From Riemerella columbina DSM 16469 (GTDB taxonomy: Bacteria; Bacteroidota; Bacteroidia; Flavobacteriales; Weeksellaceae): a stretch of 64,000 nucleotides of DNA. The notes under the pieces are model-generated. The model worked only from the letters and a program-made list of their open reading frames with translations, did not search any database and was not told the origin of the DNA. The position numbers were made by a program, and so were the translations under genes. Shown one piece after another: positions 8,017 through 17,640 of the stretch. How positions within the stretch are numbered: the first letter of the stretch is position 1; every line of letters begins with the position of its first letter. The stretch is taken from the NCBI RefSeq assembly GCF_000374405.1, contig NZ_KB894283.1, forward strand, positions 1 through 64,000, read 5' to 3'.

Positions 8017-10380
8017 TTAAAAATGATAATTAATGGTAAGGGTTACATTTCTACCCAGTGCATCAGAGAAAAACCTTAGTCGATTAAGATAATCTCGATA
8101 AACGGTATTGAATAGATTGTGAACCCTTAGATTCAACTTAAGATGTTGGTTAAAAGCGATTCCTGTATTGAGGTTTACCAATTGATACCCCGCTGGTGGT
8201 GTACTTAAATCTAACCATTCTGTGCGTACGGTATTATTCTCGTAAACATCATAGGGAATAGCTCTTAAGGGAAATCTTTGTTGTTTAAATATAATTAAAT
8301 GCTCTACGCCGATATGCCAAGGGTTCTTAGTTTTAGATTGATAAGTCAATGTATTTTTTACCTGCATTGGTGGCATCAAAATTAAAGGTTCGTTGTGGGT
8401 GTCGTCTTGTCCGTAGACATAACTAAACGCTGCATTCCATTGCCATTGAGGATTTATTTTTGCAAAAGCCTCGGCATCTACACCCCACATTTTGGCTTTA
8501 ATTTGCTGATACTGCCATACAGGAAAATTCCCTTTAATGGTACTTTGCACACCATTAGGCGTTTGATTAATAAACGAATCCGACCATAAGATATAAGGAC
8601 TCACGCTGACCCCTAGTTTTTGATTATTAAAATCTAAATGTAATTGGGCTTGATAGGTGTTTTCCTTTTGTAAAGAAAGGTCGCCTTGTTCTATAATCGC
8701 TGCCGCATGGTGCAAGCCATCGGCGAAAAGTTCTGCCGCATTGGGCGTTCGGCTATTGTGTACGATATTCAACTTAGCATTGAGGTATTTCATCATTTGA
8801 TAATGAACTCCCACCGATGCCGAAATATTATGATAATACAACTGTGGATGGACTAAAGTTTTAACGCCTTTTTCTTCTAATACAAACTGAGGATAGCGAG
8901 AACTAAACTTTGCCCAGTCTTTATTGAGATAATATTTATACGCATCATAATAGTTGAAATCGTACCGAGCCCCGATTTCTGTATGCCATTTTCGTTGATG
9001 GTATTTTAAAATCGAGAACACGCCTGCTTCATACTTTTCGTAATCGGGAATTAATCGAGAACGCTCGGTTTTTGGGTCGGGATAGTTGACTTGATAACCA
9101 CCAGATACACCGCTTTCTAATGTCCAGCCTTGTCTTTGTAACAAATGTGTTAAACTAAGATTTTGGGTGGTCAATAGTAAATCCGTAGCGGGTTTTGGGT
9201 TGTAATGGCCTCTACGAATATCAAATTCATAGCGGTGATTTTGCTGATAAGCATATGCCAAACTGAATTTTCCCCAAGCGCCAAAGCGTTTATAGGCCTC
9301 AATTTTAGCCGTCTGATGGCTGACTTCTTGTTTAGGGTTTTCAATGTTATAACTGAAGTTTCCCGTATAGAACGCCAATCCATGATTGATGGCATCGGCA
9401 AAATTGCCTGCATTGCTGATGTGTGCCCCTTTATAGATTCCAAAATTTTGGTGGATTAGGCTGTATTTAGCACTTATGCCATATTCATATTCCTTTTTTT
9501 GGATGGCAATATGGAAGGCATTTTCTTCCGTTCCAGTATTTTGTAAACTATAATGTGGGGTTTGCAAATCGCCTAGCTTTTTGGCAGACCCTTGCGTCCG
9601 CACCGACCAACCATTTTGCCAGGTTTTTGCTACATCAGTATTTAGGGCTAATCCTTTACCATTACTAATTCCAGAAAGGCTAACTTTACCTATAATAGTA
9701 TCTTTTTTTGGATAGTTTGGCGATTCCAAAAGCACTGCGCCACCTATAGCATCGCCACCGTATTTTAAGGCTTCGGCACCTCTTACTAAGTCGATGTGTT
9801 CATAGGCGTTTGTATCTACATTAGGCGCGTGTTCTACACCCCATTCTTGTTCTGCCATTCGTACGCCATTATTCAAAACTAAAATTCTACTGCCATAGAG
9901 TCCATGGATAACAGGTTTAGAAATATTATTCCCCGTTTTCAGTGTATGAACCCCAGAAATATTGGATAATATATTCCCCAAATTTTCTGTCGTTTTTTCC
10001 TCTAATGCTGTTTTATCTAAAGTTTTAATGATTGCCGTACTTCGGTTTTGATGGAGTCCGTGTAATACTACGGTTTTTATCTCTTGGGTATGGTGTTCTA
10101 AATAGATATTGATGTGTAGCGATTGGGCTACACGAATGGTTTTAGTATAAGGCTGGCACTCACTATGGGTAACATGGATTTGGTATTGTCCTTCTTTTGC
10201 GGAAAAACTAAAAAATCCTTTAGTATTCGTGTGTGCGACTACTTTTCCATCAAGTTGAATGGTAGCATGGCTTAGTGCGGAATTGTCGTGTAAGTCTTTG
10301 ACTTGACCTTCCACACGATACTGCTGTGCGTAGAAACTATTACTCCATACGAGTAACAGACCTATCCAAAAAAGTTTCAT
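8017..10380 (-). CDS. TonB-dependent receptor, probable metal uptake, first cassette
   Basis: The start is taken at 10380, where a signal peptide begins (MKLFWIGLLLVW, cleavage near FYAQ); the open frame continues 17 residues upstream without one. The 787-residue product has a carboxypeptidase-regulatory-like beta domain (about residues 8-80), then a plug with LGNILSNISGVHT, PVIHGLYGSRILVLNNGVRM and the pattern EHAPNVD..AYEHIDLVRGAEALKYG, and a long beta-barrel that ends in an aromatic residue (NYHF). The plug wording resembles zinc receptors of the ZnuD type. The outer-membrane location and energy coupling by TonB-ExbBD follow from the family; zinc or another metal as substrate is inference, supported by His-rich neighbours. 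It is in one unit with the upstream small protein (69-base gap) and the downstream lipoprotein. Confidence 0.85.
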   Translation of the reverse strand: MKLFWIGLLLVWSNSFYAQQYRVEGQVKDLHDNSALSHATIQLDGKVVAHTNTKGFFSFSAKEGQYQIHVTHSECQPYTKTIRVAQSLHINIYLEHHTQEIKTVVLHGLHQNRSTAIIKTLDKTALEEKTTENLGNILSNISGVHTLKTGNNISKPVIHGLYGSRILVLNNGVRMAEQEWGVEHAPNVDTNAYEHIDLVRGAEALKYGGDAIGGAVLLESPNYPKKDTIIGKVSLSGISNGKGLALNTDVAKTWQNGWSVRTQGSAKKLGDLQTPHYSLQNTGTEENAFHIAIQKKEYEYGISAKYSLIHQNFGIYKGAHISNAGNFADAINHGLAFYTGNFSYNIENPKQEVSHQTAKIEAYKRFGAWGKFSLAYAYQQNHRYEFDIRRGHYNPKPATDLLLTTQNLSLTHLLQRQGWTLESGVSGGYQVNYPDPKTERSRLIPDYEKYEAGVFSILKYHQRKWHTEIGARYDFNYYDAYKYYLNKDWAKFSSRYPQFVLEEKGVKTLVHPQLYYHNISASVGVHYQMMKYLNAKLNIVHNSRTPNAAELFADGLHHAAAIIEQGDLSLQKENTYQAQLHLDFNNQKLGVSVSPYILWSDSFINQTPNGVQSTIKGNFPVWQYQQIKAKMWGVDAEAFAKINPQWQWNAAFSYVYGQDDTHNEPLILMPPMQVKNTLTYQSKTKNPWHIGVEHLIIFKQQRFPLRAIPYDVYENNTVRTEWLDLSTPPAGYQLVNLNTGIAFNQHLKLNLRVHNLFNTVYRDYLNRLRFFSDALGRNVTLTINYHF

Positions 10381-10449
10381 TGAATTAATATATAAAATGT
10401 TAAGAACCCTTGTCCTATTGAAATAGAACAATATAATTATTGAGTGATA

Positions 10450-10860
10450 TTAGGCTATCGTAGGTGGGGCTCTTAGCGAGAAATAGATTTTTTCTGATAC
10501 TAAATGTTCTAAAGTATAGGCATCAGAAATTTTATGATAAGCGACGACTTCTAAAGTATTGAATTCCGTTTTTTCAGGGATTAAAGAATGCCCAGTGGAA
10601 AAAAAGTGACAAATTAAACAGTCGTCTAATGTTTTAGATATTTGAGTCTTTACCGCGTGGGTATGGTCTTTAGTGTAAGATGCTAATTCTAAATTGTCAA
10701 TGCCACTATCGTGATGCTGGTGCAAAACACTAGACAATACCAACAGCAATGCATAGAAACTAGAAAGTACAATGCTCACCTGGTTTTTAATATGTCGTGT
10801 TTTACTAAACATCTGTGCAAAGGTAGAGAATGCATTTATAAAATCTAAATACTTTAACAT
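10450..10860 (-). CDS. Small histidine-rich membrane-associated protein, first cassette
   Basis: A 136-residue protein not assigned to a named family. A hydrophobic segment (VSIVLSSFYALLLVLSSVLH, about residues 28-47) is followed by HQHHD, then DHTHAVK, then CLICHFFSTGH, a Cys/His cluster that could bind metal, and an ending SLRAPP. The membrane segment would place the His/Cys part in the periplasm. The ATG at 10860 is the longest start; an internal ATG 16 residues on (MFSKTRHIKNQ) is equally plausible. First gene of the three-gene unit. The gene in the same place in the second cassette (17101-17481) has the same plan and the matching ending RGPP. Confidence 0.65.
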   Translation of the reverse strand: MLKYLDFINAFSTFAQMFSKTRHIKNQVSIVLSSFYALLLVLSSVLHQHHDSGIDNLELASYTKDHTHAVKTQISKTLDDCLICHFFSTGHSLIPEKTEFNTLEVVAYHKISDAYTLEHLVSEKIYFSLRAPPTIA

Positions 10861-10892
10861 TTTTTATAATTAAAGTAATGGGACGATTTATG

Positions 10893-10911
10893 TTCAAAGA
10901 TAATATTTGAA
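10893..10911. promoter_or_regulatory. Promoter -7 element overlapped by an operator-like inverted repeat
   Basis: TTCAAA (10893-10898) and TTTGAA (10906-10911) form a perfect inverted repeat with seven bases between them. On the minus strand TATCTTTG at 10902-10895 matches the -7 consensus TAnnTTTG for the first cassette, whose first start codon is at 10860. A repressor bound here would cover the promoter. Whether a metal regulator such as Zur or Fur uses it is unknown. Confidence 0.45.
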
Positions 10912-10954
10912 TGTGAAAATTCCGCACTTTATCAAAAATTAAGCCAATTTTTTT

Positions 10955-10962
10955 TACATTTG
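10955..10962 (+). promoter_or_regulatory. -7 element of the asnS promoter
   Basis: TACATTTG matches TAnnTTTG and ends 22 bases before the asnS start codon. The region 19 bases upstream has no TTTG. Confidence 0.55.
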
Positions 10963-10984
10963 CAGTTAGAGATTTTAAAATACA

Positions 10985-12433
10985 ATGGAAAAACAAACGA
11001 TAAAAGACATATTAAGCGATTACAAAAGTTTATTACATCATGATATTACCGTGCAAGGATGGGTAAGAGCTTTCCGTTCTAACCGATTTATTGCACTTAA
11101 TGATGGTTCTACAATTAACAACCTTCAAGTGGTGGTAGACTTTGAACAATTTGATGAAGATACCATTAAGAAAATTAATACCGCAGCTTCGCTAAAGGTA
11201 ACGGGCGAAGTTGTAGAAAGCCAAGGCGCAGGGCAGTCGGTAGAGATTGTGGCGAAGAAAATAGAATTATTAGGCGACCATTATTTTGATGAGCTGCAGT
11301 CAACGATTCTTCAGCCTAAAAAACACTCTTTAGAAAAATTAAGAGAGCAGGCACACCTTCGCTTTAGAACCAATTTATTTTCTGCCGTATTTAGAGTAAG
11401 AAGTGCGGTGAGTTTTGCGATTCATCAATTCTTTAATGAAAATCAATTCTATTATATCAATACACCCATTATCACAGGCGCCGATGCAGAAGGAGCAGGT
11501 GAGATGTTTGGGGTGAGCAATTTTGACCTTAACCATATTCCAAAGGATGAAAATGGTGCGGTAGATTATGCTCAAGATTTTTTTGGTAAAAAAACTAACC
11601 TTACCGTATCTGGTCAGCTAGAGGCAGAAACAGCGGCAATGGGCTTAGGTAGAGTGTACACTTTTGGACCAACATTCCGTGCGGAAAATTCTAATACTAC
11701 GCGCCACCTTGCTGAATTCTGGATGGTAGAGCCAGAAGTGGCTTTTAATAATTTGGATGATAATATTGATTTAGCAGAGCGTTTCTTAAAATATGTGATT
11801 CAATATGTGCTAGACCATTGTCAGGATGATTTGGCATTTTTGGATAAGCGTTTTGCAGACGAGCAAAAACAAAAACCAGAAAAAGATAGAGCGAAAGAAG
11901 GCTTAATAGAAAAGCTTGAAAATATTGTAAAAAAACGCTTTAAGCGCGTAAGTTATACCGAAGCGATAGAAATTTTGCTTCACTCTAAAGAAAATAAGAA
12001 AAAGAAATTCCAGTTTCCTGTAGAGGAGTGGGGCGCCGATTTACAATCGGAACACGAACGCTATTTAGTAGAAAAACACTTTGAGTGTCCAGTAGTATTA
12101 TTCGATTATCCAAAAGATATTAAAGCATTCTATATGCGTTTGAATGAAGATGGCAAAACAGTAGCGGCGATGGATGTACTATTCCCAGGTATTGGCGAAA
12201 TTATTGGAGGTTCGCAGAGAGAGGAGCGCCTAGATGTTCTAAAACAAAAAATGAACGAAATGAATGTAGATGAACACGAACTTTGGTGGTATATGGATAC
12301 CCGAAAGTTTGGTTCTGTACCGCACGCAGGCTTTGGCTTAGGCTTGGAACGCTTGGTACTTTTTGTAACGGGAATGACGAATATCCGCGATGTGATTCCT
12401 TTCCCTAGAACCCCTAAAAATGCAGAGTTCTAA
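10985..12433 (+). CDS. asnS: Asparaginyl-tRNA synthetase
   Basis: A 482-residue class II aminoacyl-tRNA synthetase that attaches asparagine to tRNA-Asn. The N-terminal OB-fold anticodon-binding domain covers roughly residues 15-105 ([21 protein letters not shown]). Class II motif 2 is seen as [21 protein letters not shown] and motif 3 as [16 protein letters not shown] followed by [12 protein letters not shown] at the C-terminus, the usual ending of this enzyme. The length is normal for bacteria. rpoN follows after three bases, so the two genes share a transcript. Transcribed away from the first metal-uptake-like cassette. Confidence 0.97.
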   Translation: MEKQTIKDILSDYKSLLHHDITVQGWVRAFRSNRFIALNDGSTINNLQVVVDFEQFDEDTIKKINTAASLKVTGEVVESQGAGQSVEIVAKKIELLGDHYFDELQSTILQPKKHSLEKLREQAHLRFRTNLFSAVFRVRSAVSFAIHQFFNENQFYYINTPIITGADAEGAGEMFGVSNFDLNHIPKDENGAVDYAQDFFGKKTNLTVSGQLEAETAAMGLGRVYTFGPTFRAENSNTTRHLAEFWMVEPEVAFNNLDDNIDLAERFLKYVIQYVLDHCQDDLAFLDKRFADEQKQKPEKDRAKEGLIEKLENIVKKRFKRVSYTEAIEILLHSKENKKKKFQFPVEEWGADLQSEHERYLVEKHFECPVVLFDYPKDIKAFYMRLNEDGKTVAAMDVLFPGIGEIIGGSQREERLDVLKQKMNEMNVDEHELWWYMDTRKFGSVPHAGFGLGLERLVLFVTGMTNIRDVIPFPRTPKNAEF

Positions 12434-12436
12434 ATT

Positions 12437-13906
12437 ATGCTGAAACAAAACTTACAAATGAAATTGGGGCAAAAATTAGCCCCTCAACAAATACAACTGA
12501 TGAAACTCATCCAGTTGCACACCCTTGATTTTGAAAAAGAACTGGAGCGAGAATTGGAGGAAAATCCAGCCCTAGAAAAAGATGGGGACGAGGAAGCATC
12601 AGAGGATGATTATGCAGAAATTTCAGAATTAAATGATGAAGATTCGGAAACCATAGAAACGGATTTTGATGTAGACGAATATCTTTTTGACGATGAACCG
12701 TCTTATAAAACGGCATCTAGCAACTATTCCCCAGATGATGAGGAATTTGACCAGCAAAGTTTGCTTACCGAAGGACAAACCATCTACGATTATTTGATGG
12801 AACAAATTCACCTAAGACGCATTTCTGGGGACGATTTAAAAATTGCAGAATACATCATCGGTAACTTGGATAACGACGGCTACCTTCGTAGGGAAGTAAA
12901 ATCTTTGGTAGATGATTTGGCATTTTCTCAAGGAATTTACACTACGGAGGCGCATGTCTTAGATATTTTACTTAAAAGGGTTCAGAAGTTAGACCCGCCA
13001 GGGGTTGGGGCAAGAGATTTGCAAGAATGCTTATTGCTTCAAATTCGATTTAAGCTCAATACCAATCCTGATGAGTATACCGAACTGGCAGAGGAAATAT
13101 TAGAAACCCAATTTGATGCGCTGACGAATAAACATTACAAAAAGATAATGCAACGCCTCAGTTGTTCGGAAGAGGAACTGAAAGAGGCGATTGATGAAAT
13201 CAGCCACCTTTCCCCACGATTGGGCGGTAATTTTGATACGCAAACCATTACCATTAACCAAGAAATTATTCCAGATTTTACCATTCAGGTTAAGGATAAT
13301 AAGGTGATTCCATTACTCAATAGTAAAAATGCACCACAATTGCGAGTATCCAACGAATACCGCGATATTTTGGATACCTATTCCCAAGATAAAGATTCTA
13401 AAGAGCATAAAAAAGCGGCGTTATTCATTAAGCAAAAGTTGGATGCGGCTAAATGGTATATAGATGCCGTTAATCAAAGACAAAATACGCTGATGCAAAC
13501 CATTTCGGCGATTATTAAATTGCAACACGACTATTTCTTAACGGGCGACGATAAGTCTTTAAAGCCGATGATTCTAAAAGATGTAGCCGATATTACTGGG
13601 TTTGATATTTCTACCATTTCTCGTGTGGTAAAAAGTAAGTATGCGGATACTCCAAACGGAATTTTATTACTAAAGGATTTATTTTCGGATAGTTTGACCA
13701 ATGAAGATGGTGAGGAGGTGTCTACTAAAGAAATAAAAACTTACCTTCAAGAGGTGGTAGACAACGAAAATAAACGCAAACCTTATACCGATGATGCTTT
13801 GGTAAAAATTCTAAAAGAAAAAGGCTACAATATTGCCAGAAGAACTATTGCCAAATATAGAGACCAACTGAATATTCCAGTGGCAAGATTAAGGAAAGAG
13901 TTGTAA
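12437..13906 (+). CDS. rpoN: RNA polymerase sigma-54 factor
   Basis: A 489-residue sigma-54. Region I (residues 1-50) is rich in Gln and Leu (LGQKLAPQQIQLMKLIQL), region II is acidic (residues about 50-120), followed by the core-binding domain, a helix-turn-helix (ITGFDISTISRVVKSKYADTP) and the RpoN box ARRTIAKYR at residues 467-475, which contacts the -24 promoter element. Known role: directs polymerase to promoters opened by AAA+ activators. It starts three bases after asnS. The frame is intact and ends just before the hairpin at 13913-13949. No sigma-54 activator gene lies in this window. Confidence 0.97.
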   Translation: MLKQNLQMKLGQKLAPQQIQLMKLIQLHTLDFEKELERELEENPALEKDGDEEASEDDYAEISELNDEDSETIETDFDVDEYLFDDEPSYKTASSNYSPDDEEFDQQSLLTEGQTIYDYLMEQIHLRRISGDDLKIAEYIIGNLDNDGYLRREVKSLVDDLAFSQGIYTTEAHVLDILLKRVQKLDPPGVGARDLQECLLLQIRFKLNTNPDEYTELAEEILETQFDALTNKHYKKIMQRLSCSEEELKEAIDEISHLSPRLGGNFDTQTITINQEIIPDFTIQVKDNKVIPLLNSKNAPQLRVSNEYRDILDTYSQDKDSKEHKKAALFIKQKLDAAKWYIDAVNQRQNTLMQTISAIIKLQHDYFLTGDDKSLKPMILKDVADITGFDISTISRVVKSKYADTPNGILLLKDLFSDSLTNEDGEEVSTKEIKTYLQEVVDNENKRKPYTDDALVKILKEKGYNIARRTIAKYRDQLNIPVARLRKEL

Positions 13907-13912
13907 AAATTT

Positions 13913-13949
13913 AAAAAGCCAGTTCAATAAAATATTGAACTGGCTTTTT
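13913..13949. terminator. Bidirectional terminator between rpoN and second cassette
   Basis: A 17-base perfect stem, AAAAAGCCAGTTCAATA with its complement, and a three-base loop. A-run and T-run flank it, serving convergent rpoN and the lipoprotein gene at 13958. Confidence 0.92.
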
Positions 13950-13957
13950 GGTAGTAA

Positions 13958-14854
13958 TTACATCCAGTATTTACTACTATCATGAGGTGCGTCAAAGGAT
14001 TTATCCCAATCATCAAAGGCTTCATCATAAGAGATGTTAAATTCTTTAGCAATATCTTTTACTAAGTCTTCCGAAGTATAGCCTGTTGAATCCCCGCCTG
14101 GGTGTTCCCCATAGACTCTTACTGGGATTTTGATATTTAAATCCTGAACCCCTAATATTCTTTTGCTTGGGTTATAGAATGGATAAGGGTTACCATTATC
14201 GTCTAGTTTAGACCCTTTTATAACATGTACTAATACTACATTTAAGTCATATTGTAGATATTTTTCTTTAATAGTAAAGTACCCTTTTAAACCTATTGGA
14301 TCTTTCTCGTCTCTAAGTTGTCCACCGAATCTGAACATTTGATCCCAAGGATTGGTATCTCTATATAAATAGTCTAAAAGAGTATTGGTAGGTTTTTCTA
14401 CCCCTTTCCCTTCTAAAGTTTTAATGTTTTTAGCCATAAAAAAATGCTGGTGAATAGGTGCCATTTCTGCAGTTACAAATTCTCCATTGATAGCTTCTCC
14501 TTTTTTATTGTAATAAGTGATTTCTAAAGCATATTGTGTATCTTTTATAAAGCGAATAGGCTGGTCAGTACTTACTTTAAGATCACCTTTTTCATCTACC
14601 TCGTACGAGATTTCTTGTACCGATTTAAAGTATTTTATTTCTGGGTTAATCGGATCGCCATGGAAATTTTTCCCATGTAGATGTCCTTTTGTAAATTTAA
14701 AAGTAACTTTAGACCACTCTTCGTGTCCTTTATCGGTTACTTCATTTGTGGGCTTTATAGGATCGTCATCTCTATTACAAGATTGTAACCCTAATAAACT
14801 TAGTACAGTTAGTAGTACTACGAACAATTGGTTTAAAGAAATTAATCTTTTCAT
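13958..14854 (-). CDS. Histidine-containing lipoprotein, second cassette
   Basis: The start at 14854 is chosen because it gives a proper lipoprotein signal (lipobox ending GLQSC, Cys26); the frame extends 22 residues upstream over the receptor stop without a signal. The 298-residue product has His groups in KGHLHGKNFHGDP and PIHQHFF and a C-terminal EHPGGD segment. It is not assigned to a family. It starts 19 bases after the TonB-dependent receptor. Metal or metallophore capture at the outer membrane is inferred from the parallel with the first cassette (7409-10860). Confidence 0.8.
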   Translation of the reverse strand: MKRLISLNQLFVVLLTVLSLLGLQSCNRDDDPIKPTNEVTDKGHEEWSKVTFKFTKGHLHGKNFHGDPINPEIKYFKSVQEISYEVDEKGDLKVSTDQPIRFIKDTQYALEITYYNKKGEAINGEFVTAEMAPIHQHFFMAKNIKTLEGKGVEKPTNTLLDYLYRDTNPWDQMFRFGGQLRDEKDPIGLKGYFTIKEKYLQYDLNVVLVHVIKGSKLDDNGNPYPFYNPSKRILGVQDLNIKIPVRVYGEHPGGDSTGYTSEDLVKDIAKEFNISYDEAFDDWDKSFDAPHDSSKYWM

Positions 14855-14873
14855 AATGTAAAAATTTATAAAG

Positions 14874-16964
14874 TTAAAAATTAATGATTGTTTTAAATTG
14901 TATATCCAGTCCTTTACCATGTATAAAATAGCGGTAGTGATCGGTATAATTTTTATAAAGTTGATTCGTTAGATTATCTATTTTTAATAGAAAAAAGCAA
15001 GTATTCTTTTTATTATAATAAATTTCGGTACCTATATTTATTCCTAACAAATGGTATGCGTTTGGCGAATCTGTTACCAAATCTTGTTTCTTATCAAAAC
15101 GATTTTGTTTTGCTTGATAATAATGGCTTAGTGCTATATAGAGGTCTTTAGTTTTGTTATTTGGAATATTCCAAGTAAAATTTTGATTGATGGTTAATGG
15201 CGGAATCATAGGTAGATAGCCATTGGTTTTTGTATCATTAGCCATTACTAAAGATGCATTGGCTTCATATTTAATATTACGAATAGGCGTCCACTCTAGA
15301 GAAATATCTCCACCTCTAAAGTAAGCATTTGTTTGTTTAGTTTGAAATAGAGCTGCTGGTCCAGAAAATAATTGCTTATACTGTTTATTCGGTACATGAT
15401 AAATGTAATTTTTAATAGGTTGAATAAACACTGAAGCACCTATGCCGAAAGTTTCTGCTTTGTACTCTATTTTATTAGTGATTTTTAACCCTCTTTCTGA
15501 ATCCAGTTGCTGGTCACCTATATAATAAATAGGAAGCCCATGTTGTTTACCATTAACATATAATTCATAGGGTTCTGGACTCCTCCATGCCATACCTATA
15601 TCTGCAAAATACTGCCATTGATTATTAATTTGATATTTTACAGCGAGTTGATAAGAGGTATTGGTGAATTTTCTCCTACTTCCATATAATTGCCCTAGCC
15701 AATTGTACCCCAAAGCATTAGTAGTTCTATAATCATAGCGAGCTCCTAACGAGACTCCAAGTTTATTAGTTTGGTATTCTGAAATAAGGAATATACCATA
15801 ATTATGTAATTTATAGTTGGGAATGGAAGGAACAACACCAGTACCAGGCTTATTATAATTATTTTGATATTGGTACTGAATTCCAATTTTGGGACTAAAC
15901 CATTGGTAATGATGTGTCCATATTCCTTCGATAAAATGGGAGGTGAGTACCATATCTTGTGCAGGTATTTCGGTTCTATCCATTCTTCTAACCTCAAATT
16001 CTTTTCTTATATTCTTTTGGAAACTATATAAGAGTTCTATCTTATCATTAGTATTTATGTTCCATTCGTTATCTGATTTTACTACCCAATGTTCTACATT
16101 TTGTTTTGGTGCAGTAATTTGGCTTGAAAATGCCAGTGTTCTACTTGGGCGTCCTAATAAGATTCGATTTTCAAACTCTTCTATATTGCCAGTCAAGGCT
16201 CCATAGAACACTCCATTTTCCAAAGAAAATCGGTTGATAGATATTTGACTTTTGAATTGAGAAGATTTATATGCCAATGCCAAAGCGGTATTAAGTTGTT
16301 TTAAGCCCGTATTATTAACATAGTATTCTCTTGTTTTATAATCTCCAGCAGTATAATAACTTTGCTGTAAACGCCAAGCATAACGATTCTTAAATCCACC
16401 TTCTAGTGTAGCATTCATTTGTGTTTTATTGGCATTAGAACCACCAGATACTTCTGCACTACCACTAATAAATTTATGGTAAGTAAATGGCTTCGGTTCA
16501 AATAAGATAACACCACCCAGTGCCCCAGCACCATAGCGAACACTCTTAGCTCCTTTCAGGATTTTAATATTTTGAAAAGCCGAAACATCTACCTCTGTTG
16601 CATGCTGATCAGACCAATCTTGTCCCACTAATTTTACCCCATCAGTAAGGACTAAAATTCTATTATTTCTAAGCCCTTCTATAATTGGTTTAGACTGATG
16701 TGCGCCTACTTGTAATAAGTTGATGCCAGGTTGTGTAGATACTACATCTGCCAATGTACCACCCGTATATGTTTTTCTTTGTTTTAATTTAATTACAGAC
16801 TCTATTGAGCCTTTTTGTTTTATATGCACGGTATCTATCGCTACAGTTTTTCCATCTTTCGGTTGTGTTTGGGAGTAGTAAATACCAAAAGAGAAAAGGA
16901 AAAGATACACTAAAATTGTTTTAATGAAGTCCACCTTTTTGAATTTTTGTAAAACATTTAGCAC
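14874..16964 (-). CDS. TonB-dependent receptor, second cassette
   Basis: A 696-residue outer-membrane receptor with signal-like N-terminus (hydrophobic residues 14-30, then YYSQTQ). Unlike the first cassette's receptor it lacks the carboxypeptidase-like front domain. The plug contains TLADVVSTQPGINLLQVG, PIIEGLRNNRILVLTDGVKL and NIKILKGAKSVRYGAGALGGVI. The plug matches the first receptor in order and spacing of these words, with DQHATEVDVSA where the first has EHAPNVD, so they are paralogues. The barrel ends in IINF. Uptake substrate is not shown; a metal or metallophore is inferred. Confidence 0.85.
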   Translation of the reverse strand: MLNVLQKFKKVDFIKTILVYLFLFSFGIYYSQTQPKDGKTVAIDTVHIKQKGSIESVIKLKQRKTYTGGTLADVVSTQPGINLLQVGAHQSKPIIEGLRNNRILVLTDGVKLVGQDWSDQHATEVDVSAFQNIKILKGAKSVRYGAGALGGVILFEPKPFTYHKFISGSAEVSGGSNANKTQMNATLEGGFKNRYAWRLQQSYYTAGDYKTREYYVNNTGLKQLNTALALAYKSSQFKSQISINRFSLENGVFYGALTGNIEEFENRILLGRPSRTLAFSSQITAPKQNVEHWVVKSDNEWNINTNDKIELLYSFQKNIRKEFEVRRMDRTEIPAQDMVLTSHFIEGIWTHHYQWFSPKIGIQYQYQNNYNKPGTGVVPSIPNYKLHNYGIFLISEYQTNKLGVSLGARYDYRTTNALGYNWLGQLYGSRRKFTNTSYQLAVKYQINNQWQYFADIGMAWRSPEPYELYVNGKQHGLPIYYIGDQQLDSERGLKITNKIEYKAETFGIGASVFIQPIKNYIYHVPNKQYKQLFSGPAALFQTKQTNAYFRGGDISLEWTPIRNIKYEANASLVMANDTKTNGYLPMIPPLTINQNFTWNIPNNKTKDLYIALSHYYQAKQNRFDKKQDLVTDSPNAYHLLGINIGTEIYYNKKNTCFFLLKIDNLTNQLYKNYTDHYRYFIHGKGLDIQFKTIINF

Positions 16965-17100
16965 CTATTCTAAACATAGGAATAGACCTAAATTTATTGT
17001 AAAAGTCAACAATTGATTTTTAATGATTAAAATAAACTCCTCAATATCTTTTATTGATTAAATAAGATGATGAGAGTATAGATAATCATCACATTTTAGG

Positions 17101-17481
17101 TTATATGTGTTGAGAAAATTCAGGGGGACCCCTATAGTCTATTGATAAAGGTATCTTGTAAGTAATATTAAGCCATACTAAAGCATAATTAGTGTGTGGT
17201 TCAATATAATCTAATACTTGAAACTCTTGTGGGAGACTAAGGATATAAGGAGAAAAATAAAAATGATCCTTTTGATAGTTCCCTTTTTCAATATGAGAAT
17301 GATGATGGCAAATTCCTAAAGAACATTTATTCTCTTGGTTTATTTGATATTCTGTAGTCTCATGTCCTAATAAAATATCGCGAGTATAAGAGTAATTTTC
17401 GGAAAAGAAAGTTCTAATGAATACCGTGAAAAATAGTATCCAAACAAAAAATATCTTGTATTTTCTTTTACTGCGATTCAT
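17101..17481 (-). CDS. Small histidine-rich membrane-associated protein, second cassette
   Basis: A 126-residue protein with an N-terminal hydrophobic segment (FFVWILFFTVFIRTFF), then CSLGICHHHSHIEKG, another His at KDHF, and an ending YRGPPEF. Family unknown. The plan, one membrane segment followed by His/Cys motifs and a terminal R(A/G)PP, matches the product of 10450-10860. It precedes the receptor with a gap of 136 bases that shows only a short inverted repeat (CTATTC / GAATAG). Confidence 0.6.
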   Translation of the reverse strand: MNRSKRKYKIFFVWILFFTVFIRTFFSENYSYTRDILLGHETTEYQINQENKCSLGICHHHSHIEKGNYQKDHFYFSPYILSLPQEFQVLDYIEPHTNYALVWLNITYKIPLSIDYRGPPEFSQHI

Positions 17482-17491
17482 ATTCGTGGTA

Positions 17492-17499
17492 CAAATATA
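17492..17499 (-). promoter_or_regulatory. -7 element of the second cassette promoter
   Basis: Minus strand TATATTTG fits TAnnTTTG. The start codon at 17481 lies about 10 bases downstream, so the leader would be only a few bases long. No TTTG at the expected distance. Confidence 0.5.
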
Positions 17500-17640
17500 A
17501 GTGATTTTTTTATAATATCTAATATCACAACTGAAGGAATGGATGCAAAAGGACTGGTAAGTGTTTGTTTTTTTAGACTCCCCAAAGACCCAATATGAAT
17601 TAAATTATTTTCGTGTTCGTATTTGTTGTTACAGAAAAAC

